From SAR86 cluster bacterium (GTDB lineage: Bacteria > Pseudomonadota > Gammaproteobacteria > Magnimaribacterales > Magnimaribacteraceae): a stretch of 58,394 nt of DNA. Positions 31,343 through 40,093 of the stretch are shown here, in pieces. Below the pieces are notes generated by a model. That model was not told where the DNA came from. It did not search any database and worked only from the letters and a program-made list of their open reading frames with translations. How positions within the stretch are numbered: position 1 is the stretch's first letter; every line of letters starts with the position of its first letter. The position numbers and the translations under genes are program-made. Location: assembly GCA_022447065.1 (NCBI GenBank), contig JAKUUM010000011.1:1-58394 (forward strand), in the 5' to 3' direction.

Positions 31343-32308
31343 CTATTTATTTTCAAGCGCAGAAGAGGAGAATTTTTTTAATCTTAAAATTTTGTTTTTA
31401 TTCCCCCTTAAGAAATCTTCTCCCTTAGTAGGCAGCTTTCCTTCCAGCTGTAATTGTTGAATCATCAAAGATGTGTTTTTTTTACAACCAACGTGAATAG
31501 ATCTTTCGCTTGAAATAAGAATTTCTCCAGGACTTAGTTGATAAGAATTTATATCTTCTTCGGCTCTAAGTATTTTTATCCTCTTTCTTCCTAAAAAAGT
31601 AAAGGCACCATACTTGGGAAATAAAGCTCTTACCTTTCTCTGGATATATTCAGCCTCATGCTGATCCCAGAGAATTTCAGTTTCTTGCGTAGTAATTTTT
31701 TCAGCATATGTGGCCAACGAAGAATCTTGCTTTATCTCATCAACCTCTCCTTTTGACAGAGATTCTAAAAATTTTATAAGCTCTGTTCTACTTAAATCTT
31801 GATATTTTATTTCTAGTGTCTCTGAGTTTTCTTCTTTATCTAAAGAGCAGGGAATCATTTTCATAATGGGGCCTGTGTCCAACCCTTCGTCCATTTTCAT
31901 GAAAGTTATTCCGCCCTCACTATCACCTTCTAAAATAGTTCTTTCAATGGGGGCTGCTCCTCTCCACTTGGGGAGAAGAGAAGCGTGTACATTAATGCAA
32001 CCAAGTTTGGGTAAAATAAGAACTTTCTTAGGTACTATTAATCCATAGGCAACCACTAATATTAGATCAGGATTTATTTTATTTAATACCCTAATTATCT
32101 CATTATTATTCTTTAAAGTTTGAGGTTGAAAAGTAGAAATATTTTCTTTTTCTGCAAGGATTTTTACTGGCGATGGTCTTAACTCGTTACCCCTGCCTGA
32201 TCTCCTGTCAGGTTGTGTTAGGACGGCAGCTACTTCATTTCTACTTTTTAAAAGTAAATTTAAATGGAAAACAGAAAATGAAGGAGTTCCAGCAAAAACA
32301 ATTTTCAT
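31343..32308 (-). CDS. fmt: Methionyl-tRNA formyltransferase
   Basis: Formylates initiator Met-tRNA using 10-formyl-THF. Catalytic-domain landmarks: IVFAGTPSFS at the N-terminus, VVAYGLIVPKK, NVHASLLPKWRGAAPI, and DTGPI. I use the ATG at 32308 (321 residues), one base after the def stop; an upstream TTG at 32317 would add three residues inside def. Def removes the formyl group that Fmt adds, so the pair is functionally linked. Confidence 0.95.
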   Translation of the reverse strand: MKIVFAGTPSFSVFHLNLLLKSRNEVAAVLTQPDRRSGRGNELRPSPVKILAEKENISTFQPQTLKNNNEIIRVLNKINPDLILVVAYGLIVPKKVLILPKLGCINVHASLLPKWRGAAPIERTILEGDSEGGITFMKMDEGLDTGPIMKMIPCSLDKEENSETLEIKYQDLSRTELIKFLESLSKGEVDEIKQDSSLATYAEKITTQETEILWDQHEAEYIQRKVRALFPKYGAFTFLGRKRIKILRAEEDINSYQLSPGEILISSERSIHVGCKKNTSLMIQQLQLEGKLPTKGEDFLRGNKNKILRLKKFSSSALENK

Positions 32309-32309
32309 T

Positions 32310-32816
32310 TTAAACAACCACCTTAAATTTTTTGAGTAACTTCTGCTTAATTCTTTGTCTTTTTAGATTTGATAGAAAGTCTAAAAATATCCTACCTTCA
32401 AGATGATCCATTTCATGTTGGACCGCAACTGATAGAAGATCACTTGCTTCAATTGAAAACTCATTTCCGTCTAGATCAATTGCAGTTATTTTAATCTTAC
32501 GAGGGCGCTTCACCTCTTCATAAAACCCCGGAACAGAAAGACAGCCCTCGCTGTGAATTTTTTCTTCAGGGTCAAGTATCTCTACTTTAGGATTAATCAA
32601 GAACAGTGGAGAGTTTTTCTCTTCGCTCACATCTATAACTACTACTTTTTTGTGAACGTTAACTTGAGTGGCCGATAGACCTATCCCGTTTCCTTTATAC
32701 ATTGTTTCTAGAAGATCAGAAGAAAGCTTTTTGACCTCATCATTTATCTCAAGAACATCTTTAGCTACTGTTCTTAATCTCTGATCAGGGAAAATTAATA
32801 TCTTTAATACGGCCAT
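32310..32816 (-). CDS. def: Peptide deformylase
   Basis: Metalloenzyme that removes the N-formyl group from new proteins. All three motifs are present: GIGLSATQV (a slight variant of GxGxAAxQ, with Ser), EGCLSVPG, and QHEMDHLEG with the metal-binding His pair. 168 residues as in E. coli. First gene of the def-fmt-trkA-trkH run; a TATAAT -10 box lies just upstream. Confidence 0.96.
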   Translation of the reverse strand: MAVLKILIFPDQRLRTVAKDVLEINDEVKKLSSDLLETMYKGNGIGLSATQVNVHKKVVVIDVSEEKNSPLFLINPKVEILDPEEKIHSEGCLSVPGFYEEVKRPRKIKITAIDLDGNEFSIEASDLLSVAVQHEMDHLEGRIFLDFLSNLKRQRIKQKLLKKFKVVV

Positions 32817-32830
32817 AGGTTATATTTTAA

Positions 32831-32844
32831 CCGCCAGGATTATA
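32831..32844 (-). promoter_or_regulatory. -10 box and GC-rich discriminator of the def-fmt operon
   Basis: Minus strand TATAAT (32839-32844) followed by CCTGGCGG (32831-32838). No good -35 at 17 bases; TTAACA lies at 19. The arrangement is the same as at the cytochrome c promoter near 50500 (TATAATCCTCGCGCG). The def-purE gap is 62 bases and must hold a divergent promoter for purE too, perhaps TAGAAT (32846-32851). Confidence 0.45.
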
Positions 32845-32878
32845 TTAGAATACGCCTTCTTATTGTTAAGGAGAAGAA

Positions 32879-33373
32879 GTGGCTGCAACAGTTTCCATCA
32901 TCATAGGTTCAGAATCAGACCTGGAGTTAGCAAAAAAATGTGGAGAAGTGCTGAACTCTTTATCCATAGATTTCTCTATAAACATTTTCTCGGCTCATAG
33001 AACCCCAGATTTGCTTCACAATCACTTAGAAGAATCCGATAAAGGCGGCACCAAAATATACGTGGCCATTGCTGGCTTAGCTGCTCATTTAGCAGGGGCT
33101 ATTGCTGCAAAAACAGTGAAACCTGTAATTGGTGTTCCAGCAGGTGGAGAATCACTAGGTGGATTAGATTCTTTACTTTCAACTGTACAGATGCCCAAAG
33201 GCGTACCAGTTGCAACAGTAGCAATAGGATCTACCGGAGCCACTAATGCAGGATTTTTAGCTGCTCAAATACTTTCTTTAAGTTCAAATGAAATTGCGGA
33301 TGCCCTCAACTCTATTAGAGAGAAAAACAAGAATGCAGTTTTAGAAGTTAATAAAAAGTTTTCAGAAAATTAA
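32879..33373 (+). CDS. purE: N5-carboxyaminoimidazole ribonucleotide mutase
   Basis: Purine synthesis enzyme (class I PurE) that rearranges N5-CAIR to CAIR. Signature GSESDLELAKK and the active-site SAHRTPD, then AAHLAGAIAAKT. 164 residues. The start is GTG at 32879, with an excellent AAGGAGAAG ribosome site. purK, its usual partner, is not adjacent. The stop overlaps the next ATG by one base, linking it to tsaC. Confidence 0.93.
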   Translation: MAATVSIIIGSESDLELAKKCGEVLNSLSIDFSINIFSAHRTPDLLHNHLEESDKGGTKIYVAIAGLAAHLAGAIAAKTVKPVIGVPAGGESLGGLDSLLSTVQMPKGVPVATVAIGSTGATNAGFLAAQILSLSSNEIADALNSIREKNKNAVLEVNKKFSEN

Positions 33374-33921
33374 TGATGGACAGGCTCAAAGAGGCTTTAA
33401 TTGATTTGAAGCTTGGCAAAGTTATAGCCTTCCCATCAGAAGGCGTTTGGGGATTGGGATGTGATCCTAATAACGAAGTCGCTGTGGCAAAACTTTTAAG
33501 ACTAAAACAAAGGTCTATGAACAAAGGTCTAATATTGGTTGGAGGAACTCTTGAGCACATGAAGCCTTATATAGAAGTTGAAAAATATAAAACTAAGCTA
33601 TTAACCAAATGGCCAGGTCCTCATACTTGGGTTGTACCGACTGTTTCAGCACCCAAATGGATTACGGGAGAAAATTTTTCAGTTGCCCTTAGGGTTAGCA
33701 GCCACCCAGTAATTTCTTTATTATGCGAAAAGTTTGGAGGGGCCATAGTTTCTTCTTCGGCTAACCTTCAAGGGAAAACCCCTGCAAAGTCAAGAAAGGA
33801 AGTAGAGAAATTTTTTAAAGGGATAAACGTTGTGGGAGGTAATATAGGAGTATTACAAGGGCCCACGCCAATTCAAGAAATAGAAACCAATAACTGGATA
33901 AGAAAACCAAGTTTATTATGA
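33373..33921 (+). CDS. tsaC: Threonylcarbamoyl-AMP synthase (YrdC/TsaC family)
   Basis: Makes threonylcarbamoyl-AMP for the t6A37 modification of ANN-reading tRNAs. Motifs: VIAFPSEGVWGLGCDP (about 18-33), LKQRSMNKGLILVGG and SSANLQGKTPA. 182 residues, the short TsaC form without the Sua5 C-terminal domain. It overlaps purE by one base and aroE by four (ATGA). An alternative ATG three bases later is equally possible. Its tsaC-aroE closeness matches relatives where hemF lies between. Confidence 0.92.
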   Translation: MMDRLKEALIDLKLGKVIAFPSEGVWGLGCDPNNEVAVAKLLRLKQRSMNKGLILVGGTLEHMKPYIEVEKYKTKLLTKWPGPHTWVVPTVSAPKWITGENFSVALRVSSHPVISLLCEKFGGAIVSSSANLQGKTPAKSRKEVEKFFKGINVVGGNIGVLQGPTPIQEIETNNWIRKPSLL

Positions 33922-34733
33922 AAAAATTTGCTGTAGTAGGAAGGCCAATTAGTCATTCACTTTCTCCTAAAATTCATCATGAATTTGCAAAACAGTGCAA
34001 TATCAAAATATCTTATGAGGCTGTAGAAATAGAAGAAGACTTTGAGTCAACTATCAAAGAAATGTTTGCAAGTGGATACGATGGCATAAACGTAACCATC
34101 CCTTTTAAAGAGAAAGCTTTTCAATTGGCTGACCAAATATATTCTAAATATAAAACATTAGGAGCTGTGAATACTTTATGGCAAAAAAATCGAAAAATTT
34201 TTGCTGATTCCACAGATGGTCTAGGCTTTATAAATGACTTAAAAAATAACTCCATTTCAATAAAAGACTCTACTCTTTTAATAGTAGGAGCAGGAGGTTC
34301 TGCAAGGTCAATCCTGCCTAGTATTATTGAAAAAGAGCCAAAGCAAGTCGTTATCATAAATAGAACTCTGGCCAAAGCCGAGGCCTTAACTGGTTTATTT
34401 GATCAAAGTAAAGTCACAGTGAGTATTTCTTCTCTTACAGATATTATTAGAACAAAAATAACAGGGGTGATAAATACTTCCTCTGCGGGTTTGTTAGGAG
34501 AGAAGATTATCCTTCCTGAAGGGGTCTTTGAATCTGCACAATGGGTTTATGATTTGAGTTATTCTAAACAGATAACAACATTTAACAGTTTGGCTAGAGA
34601 GGGCGGAATAGAAGCATACTTTGATGGGTTGGGAATGTTGGTTTTTCAGGCAGCAGCTAGTTTTGAAATCTGGACAGGCATGAAACCTAATGCTGAAAAA
34701 ACTCTCAGCTACTTAAAGGGTGCTTTAAATTGA
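33918..34733 (+). CDS. aroE: Shikimate dehydrogenase
   Basis: NADPH enzyme of the shikimate pathway. Substrate motif SHSLSPKIHHEF (about 13-24), the catalytic Lys in NVTIPFKEKAF, STDGLGF with the catalytic Asp, the nucleotide loop GAGGSARSILPS, and DGLGMLVFQAA near the end. 271 residues (E. coli 272). Last gene of purE-tsaC-aroE. Confidence 0.95.
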   Translation: MKKFAVVGRPISHSLSPKIHHEFAKQCNIKISYEAVEIEEDFESTIKEMFASGYDGINVTIPFKEKAFQLADQIYSKYKTLGAVNTLWQKNRKIFADSTDGLGFINDLKNNSISIKDSTLLIVGAGGSARSILPSIIEKEPKQVVIINRTLAKAEALTGLFDQSKVTVSISSLTDIIRTKITGVINTSSAGLLGEKIILPEGVFESAQWVYDLSYSKQITTFNSLAREGGIEAYFDGLGMLVFQAAASFEIWTGMKPNAEKTLSYLKGALN

Positions 34734-34790
34734 AATTTTCTAATAACAACTCTTTTTTTACCTTCAGTTTAAGTAAAACCTTCCCACAAT

Positions 34791-34823
34791 AATCTAATTT
34801 CATCCTCATATAGAAATTAGGTT
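34791..34823. repeat. Inverted repeat at the -35 side of the cox promoter
   Basis: AATCTAATTTC (34791-34801) pairs with GAAATTAGGTT (34813-34823) over an 11-base loop: ten Watson-Crick pairs and one G-T. No T-run follows, so it is unlikely to be the aroE terminator. It overlaps the -35 box of the cox promoter by two bases, which suits an operator or a transcript-end hairpin. Confidence 0.5.
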
Positions 34824-34850
34824 GTTCGTAAAGATACCATAGGATAAAAT
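34822..34850 (+). promoter_or_regulatory. Putative promoter of the cytochrome oxidase operon
   Basis: TTGTTC (34822-34827), 17-base spacer, TAAAAT (34845-34850), followed directly by TCGCGCG. The -35 is a 3/6 match and the -10 a 5/6 match. The start would be near 34857, leaving about 38 bases to coxB. Confidence 0.45.
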
Positions 34851-34861
34851 TCGCGCGAATT
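34848..34861. repeat. 14-base perfect palindrome over the cox transcription start
   Basis: AATTCGCGCGAATT reads the same on both strands and spans the end of the -10 box and the expected start point. It could be an operator or simply a GC-rich discriminator that happens to be symmetrical. Confidence 0.5.
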
Positions 34862-34894
34862 CTGTAACTGTCCGTCAAAAAAAGAAATGAATTT

Positions 34895-36043
34895 ATGAAA
34901 TTAGCTTCAACTCTTACAAGGAAGTTTCATTATATTTTTTTATGTATTTTCTCTGGTCAAGTGTTCTCAGAGGCTTCCAAATACAACATGCCCCATGGGG
35001 TTACTGAAGTAAGTGAAAGTATTTTCGAACTACATATGCTCATCATGTGGGTCTGTGTAGGGATAGGGGTAGTAGTTTTTGGAATAATGTTTTGGTCTTT
35101 GTGGAAGTATAGAAAATCTTCCGGAGCCGTAGCAGCGAAATTTGACGATCATTTTGGGCTTGAAATCTCTTGGACTATTCTTGTCGCCGTAATTTTAGTA
35201 TTAATTGCCATACCTTCTACTATTGTTCTGATCCAGACTTATGATGACACAGAAGGTGATATAAATATCATGGTCACTGGATACCAGTGGAAGTGGCAAT
35301 ATAAATACTTGGAAGACGACATTAGTTTTTTTAGCAATTTAGCAACAAGCCAAGAAGAAATAGATAATCAGCTGGCTAAGGGAGAGTATTATCTGAGAGA
35401 AGTTGACGAACCCCTCGTTATACCAATTAATAAAAGAATAAGATTTTTGATTACTGGAAATGACGTTATACATTCTTGGTGGGTACCAGACTTTGCCGTA
35501 AAACAAGATGCGGTACCTGGTTTTATCAACACAGCTTGGACCAACGTACCTGAACCGGGAATCTACAGGGGTGCTTGTACTGAATTATGCGGGCTTGGAC
35601 ATGCATTTATGCCTATTGTAGTCAGGGCCGTAGAACAAGAAGAATACGACTCTTGGGTTGCTGAGAAAATAGCTTTTGCTGAGCAGGAAAGGTTGTTGAA
35701 TTATAAAGTTTGGACCAGGGAAGAGCTCGTTCAGAGAGGAGAAGGGGTTTATGCAAAAAATTGCATTGCGTGCCACCAGACAAATGGACAAGGACTGCCC
35801 CCTGTTTTCCCTGCTCTTGATGGAAGCAATATTGTAATGAATGATAAGACAAGGAATATTGAAATTCTTATGGAGGGGGTAAGGGGAGCAGCCATGCAGT
35901 CTTTTGCTAATCAGTTATCAGAGGTTGATATTGCTTCGGTCATAACTTATACAAGACGGTCTTGGGGAAATAACAAAAATGGAGATGGGGAAATAGTAGA
36001 GCCCAAAGAAATTGTAGATTACAAAAATAGAGTTGAACTTTAA
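34895..36043 (+). CDS. coxB: Cytochrome c oxidase subunit II with fused cytochrome c domain
   Basis: Electron-entry subunit of an A-type haem-copper oxidase. It has an N-terminal hydrophobic signal-like stretch, two membrane helices (about 47-70 and 88-112), a periplasmic cupredoxin domain with the CuA ligands C228, E230, C232, H236 and M239 (CTELCGLGHAFM), and a C-terminal cytochrome c domain with CIACH at 290-294. The fusion is the caa3-like form also found in Pseudomonas aa3 oxidase. First of coxB-coxA-ctaG-coxC. Confidence 0.96.
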   Translation: MKLASTLTRKFHYIFLCIFSGQVFSEASKYNMPHGVTEVSESIFELHMLIMWVCVGIGVVVFGIMFWSLWKYRKSSGAVAAKFDDHFGLEISWTILVAVILVLIAIPSTIVLIQTYDDTEGDINIMVTGYQWKWQYKYLEDDISFFSNLATSQEEIDNQLAKGEYYLREVDEPLVIPINKRIRFLITGNDVIHSWWVPDFAVKQDAVPGFINTAWTNVPEPGIYRGACTELCGLGHAFMPIVVRAVEQEEYDSWVAEKIAFAEQERLLNYKVWTREELVQRGEGVYAKNCIACHQTNGQGLPPVFPALDGSNIVMNDKTRNIEILMEGVRGAAMQSFANQLSEVDIASVITYTRRSWGNNKNGDGEIVEPKEIVDYKNRVEL

Positions 36044-36063
36044 TATAAAGAGGCAGTAAAGAG

Positions 36064-37653
36064 ATGAGCACTATAGTAGAAACACATGAAGACCACGGCC
36101 ACCACGGGCCGGCAAAAGGATTAACTCGCTGGCTTTTTACAACTAATCACAAGGATATAGGTACGCTTTATCTGTGGTTTAGCTTCTTAATGCTGTTTAT
36201 AGGCGGGGCTATGGCCATGGTAGTCAGAGCTGAGCTTTTTGAACCCGGCTTACAAATAATCCAACCAGAGTTCTTTAACCAGATGACCACAAACCATGGA
36301 CTGATAATGGTGTTTGGAGTAATCATGCCCGCATTTGTTGGATTGGCTAACTGGATGATTCCCATGCAGATAGGTGCACCTGATATGGCCTTACCTAGAT
36401 TAAATAACTTGAGCTTTTGGTTGTTGCCAATGGCTTTTACTATATTACTTTCAACTCTATTTATGGAACCTGGCGGGCCTAACTTTGGTTGGACTTTTTA
36501 TGCCCCTTTATCAACAACCTATGCGCCCGACACTGTGACCTTTTTTATATTCTCAATTCATATAATGGGAGCTTCTTCAATTCTTGGTTCCATTAATATC
36601 ATCACCACCATCTTGAATATGAGAGCCCCAGGCCTGACTTTAATGAAAATGCCTCTCTTTTGTTGGAGTTGGCTAATCACAGCCTATTTATTAATTGCTG
36701 TTATGCCAGTTTTGGCAGGTACCGTCACAATGATGTTGATGGATATTCATTTCGGTACGAGCTTTTTTAATGCTGCTGGTGGAGGTGACCCAATTTTGTT
36801 TCAACATATCTTTTGGTTTTTTGGCCATCCAGAGGTTTATATAATGATTTTGCCTGCATTTGGGATTGTGTCTCATGTAATTTCGACCTTTTCTCGTAAA
36901 CCTATTTTTGGTTACTCTTCCATGGTCTATGCCTTGACATCTATAGCAATTCTTTCCTTTGTGGTATGGGCCCATCACATGTTTACTGTCGGCATGCCCT
37001 TGGCAGGGGAACTTTTCTTTATGTATTCCACAATGCTGATCGCAATCCCGACGGGAGTAAAGGTTTTTAACTGGGTGGCAACCATGTTTAAAGGATCAAT
37101 AAGCTTTGAGACTCCAATGCTTTTTGCTATCGCGTTTGTAGCGTTGTTTACAATTGGAGGTTTTTCTGGACTGATGCTGACTATTGTTCCAGCTGACTTC
37201 CAGTATCACGATACGTACTTTGTGGTAGCACACTTCCACTACGTGTTGGTTCCAGGATCTCTATTTGGAATTTTTGCAGGAGTTTATTACTGGATACCCA
37301 AGTGGACCGGGAATATGTATGACGAAACTTTAGGTAAACTCCATTTCTGGCTTTCTTTTATTTCTGTAAATCTGACTTTCTTCCCAATGCACTTCGTTGG
37401 TTTGGCTGGCATGCCAAGAAGATATCCGGATTATGCTTTACAGTTTGCTGACTTTAACGCAATGGCTTCAGTTGGAGCTTTCATATTTGGATTTAGCCAA
37501 TTATTACTTCTTTTCATAGTAATTAAATCCATAAGAACTGGAAAGAAAGCATCTAGCGAGGTTTGGGAAGACGCAAAAGGCAGGGGTTTAGAATGGACTC
37601 TTGAATCACCTCCTCCTTACCATAGCTTTACTATTCAACCAGAAGTTAAATAA
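36064..37653 (+). CDS. coxA: Cytochrome c oxidase subunit I
   Basis: Catalytic subunit with haem a, haem a3 and CuB, about 12 membrane helices, 529 residues. Key sites: GHPEVYI (about 253-259) with the D-channel Glu and the His-Tyr pair, WAHHMFTVG, the K-channel Lys in AIPTGVKVFNW, and HDTYFVVAHFHYV with haem ligands. This makes it an A1-type oxidase. It starts 20 bases after coxB; the stop overlaps ctaG by one base. Confidence 0.98.
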   Translation: MSTIVETHEDHGHHGPAKGLTRWLFTTNHKDIGTLYLWFSFLMLFIGGAMAMVVRAELFEPGLQIIQPEFFNQMTTNHGLIMVFGVIMPAFVGLANWMIPMQIGAPDMALPRLNNLSFWLLPMAFTILLSTLFMEPGGPNFGWTFYAPLSTTYAPDTVTFFIFSIHIMGASSILGSINIITTILNMRAPGLTLMKMPLFCWSWLITAYLLIAVMPVLAGTVTMMLMDIHFGTSFFNAAGGGDPILFQHIFWFFGHPEVYIMILPAFGIVSHVISTFSRKPIFGYSSMVYALTSIAILSFVVWAHHMFTVGMPLAGELFFMYSTMLIAIPTGVKVFNWVATMFKGSISFETPMLFAIAFVALFTIGGFSGLMLTIVPADFQYHDTYFVVAHFHYVLVPGSLFGIFAGVYYWIPKWTGNMYDETLGKLHFWLSFISVNLTFFPMHFVGLAGMPRRYPDYALQFADFNAMASVGAFIFGFSQLLLLFIVIKSIRTGKKASSEVWEDAKGRGLEWTLESPPPYHSFTIQPEVK

Positions 37654-38201
37654 TGAAAGAATCAAGAAAAACCATAAGAAATTTAGCCTTCAGCGTAGTT
37701 GGCATGTTTGCTTTTGCATTCTTATTGGTTCCAATCTACGATGTTTTTTGTGAAATTACTGGGTTGAATGGAAAAATTTTAGGGCCCTCAGCTTTATCAC
37801 CTGAAAGCATAAAAGAAGAAGAAAAAAGAGAGCTCCTAATTCAGTTTGTAACTCACAATAATGAATTCATGCCCTGGACTTTTAAGTCCGAAAAGTCCCA
37901 ATTGAAAATTACTACTGGAGTGCAACAACGAGTTTTATTTGTATTTGAAAACAAAACCTCCAAAGATATGGTGGGTCAGGTAATTCCAAGCGTTAGTCCC
38001 GGTAGGGGAGCTGAATATTTCCACAAAACTGAGTGTTTTTGTTTTGAACAACAAAAGCTCTTGGCAGGAGAGAGGGTGGAACTGCCTGTAGTTTTTATCG
38101 TAGATCCCAGCATACCAACCGAAATAGGCTCATTAAGTCTAGGGTACACTTTGTTTGACATAACAGATCAATTGTCTGAGAAACAAATAGCAGCTTTGTA
38201 G
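37653..38201 (+). CDS. ctaG: Cytochrome c oxidase assembly protein CtaG/Cox11
   Basis: Copper chaperone that delivers CuB to subunit I. One N-terminal helix (about 9-28), a periplasmic immunoglobulin-like domain, and the copper-binding CFCF motif in TECFCFEQQ. 182 residues. Its position between coxA and coxC is the standard one. Confidence 0.95.
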   Translation: MKESRKTIRNLAFSVVGMFAFAFLLVPIYDVFCEITGLNGKILGPSALSPESIKEEEKRELLIQFVTHNNEFMPWTFKSEKSQLKITTGVQQRVLFVFENKTSKDMVGQVIPSVSPGRGAEYFHKTECFCFEQQKLLAGERVELPVVFIVDPSIPTEIGSLSLGYTLFDITDQLSEKQIAAL

Positions 38202-38211
38202 GAGAAAGAAG

Positions 38212-39138
38212 ATGTCGAGCCATCAACAACCCTATTACGTGCCCAAATCAAGCAAGCTTCCTTTTGCTATGGCAGTTACCATGTTAACTTTGATCATTGG
38301 AGCTTCGACAACCTTAAAACCAGAACTCGGACCGTTCGGTGAAAATTCTTATTTAGTTTTACTCACTGGATTTTTAATGATGTGGACCACAATGTTCTTT
38401 TGGTTTTCTCAAGTCATAAAGGAAAACAACGAAGGCTTGAATAATCTTATGTTAAATAATTCTTATTATTATGGCATGGCCTGGTTCATATTTTCAGAAG
38501 TTATGTTTTTCTTTGCATTTTTTTTTGCTCTTGCTTACATAAGAAATTTTGCTGTTCCCTGGCTTGGAGGCGAAGGAGAAAAAGGAATATCAAATATACT
38601 TTGGCCAGGTTTCGAAGCTCATTGGCCTTTAATGGTAACTCCTGATCAAGCAGCCTTTCCAGGACCAGAAGAAGAAATGTCTTTTGGAACTGCTTATGGG
38701 CACGGAGGGCTAGCAGGAGTTCTGGGATGGATCCCTCTTTACAATACAATTTGCCTTCTTTCTTCTAGCGTTACAGTGCACATAGCACATTTAGGCTTAA
38801 AGAATGGCAACCGACTACAATTTAATCTTTTCTTGGCAATTACTTTAATACTAGGGTACTCATTTGTTGTTTTACAGGCTATAGAATATAGCGAAGCTTA
38901 TACCCAGATGGGGCTAACTCTTAAATCAGGAGCTTATGGGACTACCTTCTTTATGCTTACTGGTTTTCACGGATTTCATGTTTGCTTAGGGGCAATAATT
39001 TTAACGATTATGCTTATAAGGGGTCTCAGAGGACACTTTAGCCATGATGACCAATTTGGATTTGAAGCGGGCTCTTGGTATTGGCATTTTGTTGACGTGG
39101 TGTGGATTTGCCTAGTGGCCTTTGTCTACGTGATGTAG
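38212..39138 (+). CDS. coxC: Cytochrome c oxidase subunit III
   Basis: Core subunit III with about seven membrane helices, 308 residues. Family sequences include ISEVMFF-like FSEVMFFFAFFF, TGFHGFHV and the terminal WYWHFVDVVWICLVAFVYV (quoted in part: HFVDVVWICL). A 62-residue loop between the second and fourth helices carries the insertion WPGFEAHWPLMVTP, as in gammaproteobacterial forms. The gene ends two bases from the end of the DUF2909 gene on the other strand. Confidence 0.96.
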   Translation: MSSHQQPYYVPKSSKLPFAMAVTMLTLIIGASTTLKPELGPFGENSYLVLLTGFLMMWTTMFFWFSQVIKENNEGLNNLMLNNSYYYGMAWFIFSEVMFFFAFFFALAYIRNFAVPWLGGEGEKGISNILWPGFEAHWPLMVTPDQAAFPGPEEEMSFGTAYGHGGLAGVLGWIPLYNTICLLSSSVTVHIAHLGLKNGNRLQFNLFLAITLILGYSFVVLQAIEYSEAYTQMGLTLKSGAYGTTFFMLTGFHGFHVCLGAIILTIMLIRGLRGHFSHDDQFGFEAGSWYWHFVDVVWICLVAFVYVM

Positions 39139-39139
39139 T

Positions 39140-39337
39140 TTAAAGCCCAGGTCCGATTTGACCTGTTGCAAAGCCGTAGACCAATGTTGCAAACAATAGT
39201 ACAGCTATAGACACTCTTAACCCAAGACTGTATGCAGTTCTTTTTGTTGTGCCCTTGTCTTTAATTAAAAAGAAAGCCCCACTGAAAAGGCTGATTAGCA
39301 TTGCAACAATTAAGAAAAGTATAAAATACTTAATCAT
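39140..39337 (-). CDS. DUF2909-like twin-helix membrane protein
   Basis: A small protein with two membrane helices separated by a short basic loop (KDKGTTKRTAYSLGLR), the pattern of the DUF2909 family seen in cox clusters of gammaproteobacteria. I choose the ATG at 39337 (65 residues, start MIKYFILFLIV); the open frame continues to 39358. It lies opposite the cox genes, between coxC and the SURF1 gene. Its function is unknown; context suggests oxidase biogenesis. Confidence 0.8.
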   Translation of the reverse strand: MIKYFILFLIVAMLISLFSGAFFLIKDKGTTKRTAYSLGLRVSIAVLLFATLVYGFATGQIGPGL

Positions 39338-39382
39338 AAGGGAAGCCGAAGTATACAAGTAATAATAATTTGAGTGAGATAA

Positions 39383-40093
39383 TTGTTAAGTAAAAAATTT
39401 AATCCAGGGGTGTTAATGACATGCTTTGTCATCTTCTTCTTGCCTATACTTTTGTATTTGGGATATTGGCAAATTTCTAGAGGGTTCGAAAAAAAAAGCA
39501 TTTGGGAAACATATACTAATAATAAAACCCTTCCTCCTTTATCAGAAAAAGAACTTTTAAATAATAAAGCCGAACACCTACTCTACAGGAGTATTATGAT
39601 TAAAGGGTCTTACGTGGATAGGTCTTTCTTGCTTGATAACAGAACCTATCGAAAAGAAAAAGGATTTGAGGTATTTACACCTTTTGAAAGTGAGAATCAA
39701 AAAGTTTACTTAATTAACAGGGGTTGGACCAATGCCAAGGAGAAGTTTGTATTTATAGCTCCTGAAGGAAGCCATCAATTAGAAGGCATATTGTCTCCTT
39801 TCAAAAAATATGGCTTAGACCTGTCAAAGCAAAAAAACCAAGATTCTTTTCCTATGGTTGTTCAGGAACTAACACATTCTTTGGCTTCAAGCTTATTAGG
39901 AGAAAGTATAAATATAGAAAACATAGTAATACAACTGTCCGCAGCTTCGAGAGGATCATTTGAGCCTATTTGGGGTCCAACTGAAATGAAGACTTCTAGA
40001 CATTGGGGATACGCAGCCCAATGGCTTGGTTTGGCCTTGGCTTTGTTATGCCTGTATGTTTATTTTGGTTTTAAACAATCTTGGAAGAAGTGA
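39383..40093 (+). CDS. SURF1-family oxidase assembly protein
   Basis: SURF1 proteins help insert haem a into subunit I. The 236-residue product has an N-terminal helix with GYWQISRGFEKK (the family's WQ...R...K pattern), a soluble periplasmic domain with LINRGWTNAKEK, and a C-terminal helix (HWGYAAQWLGLALALLCLY in part). The likely start is TTG at 39383. It overlaps the next gene. Confidence 0.87.
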   Translation: MLSKKFNPGVLMTCFVIFFLPILLYLGYWQISRGFEKKSIWETYTNNKTLPPLSEKELLNNKAEHLLYRSIMIKGSYVDRSFLLDNRTYRKEKGFEVFTPFESENQKVYLINRGWTNAKEKFVFIAPEGSHQLEGILSPFKKYGLDLSKQKNQDSFPMVVQELTHSLASSLLGESINIENIVIQLSAASRGSFEPIWGPTEMKTSRHWGYAAQWLGLALALLCLYVYFGFKQSWKK

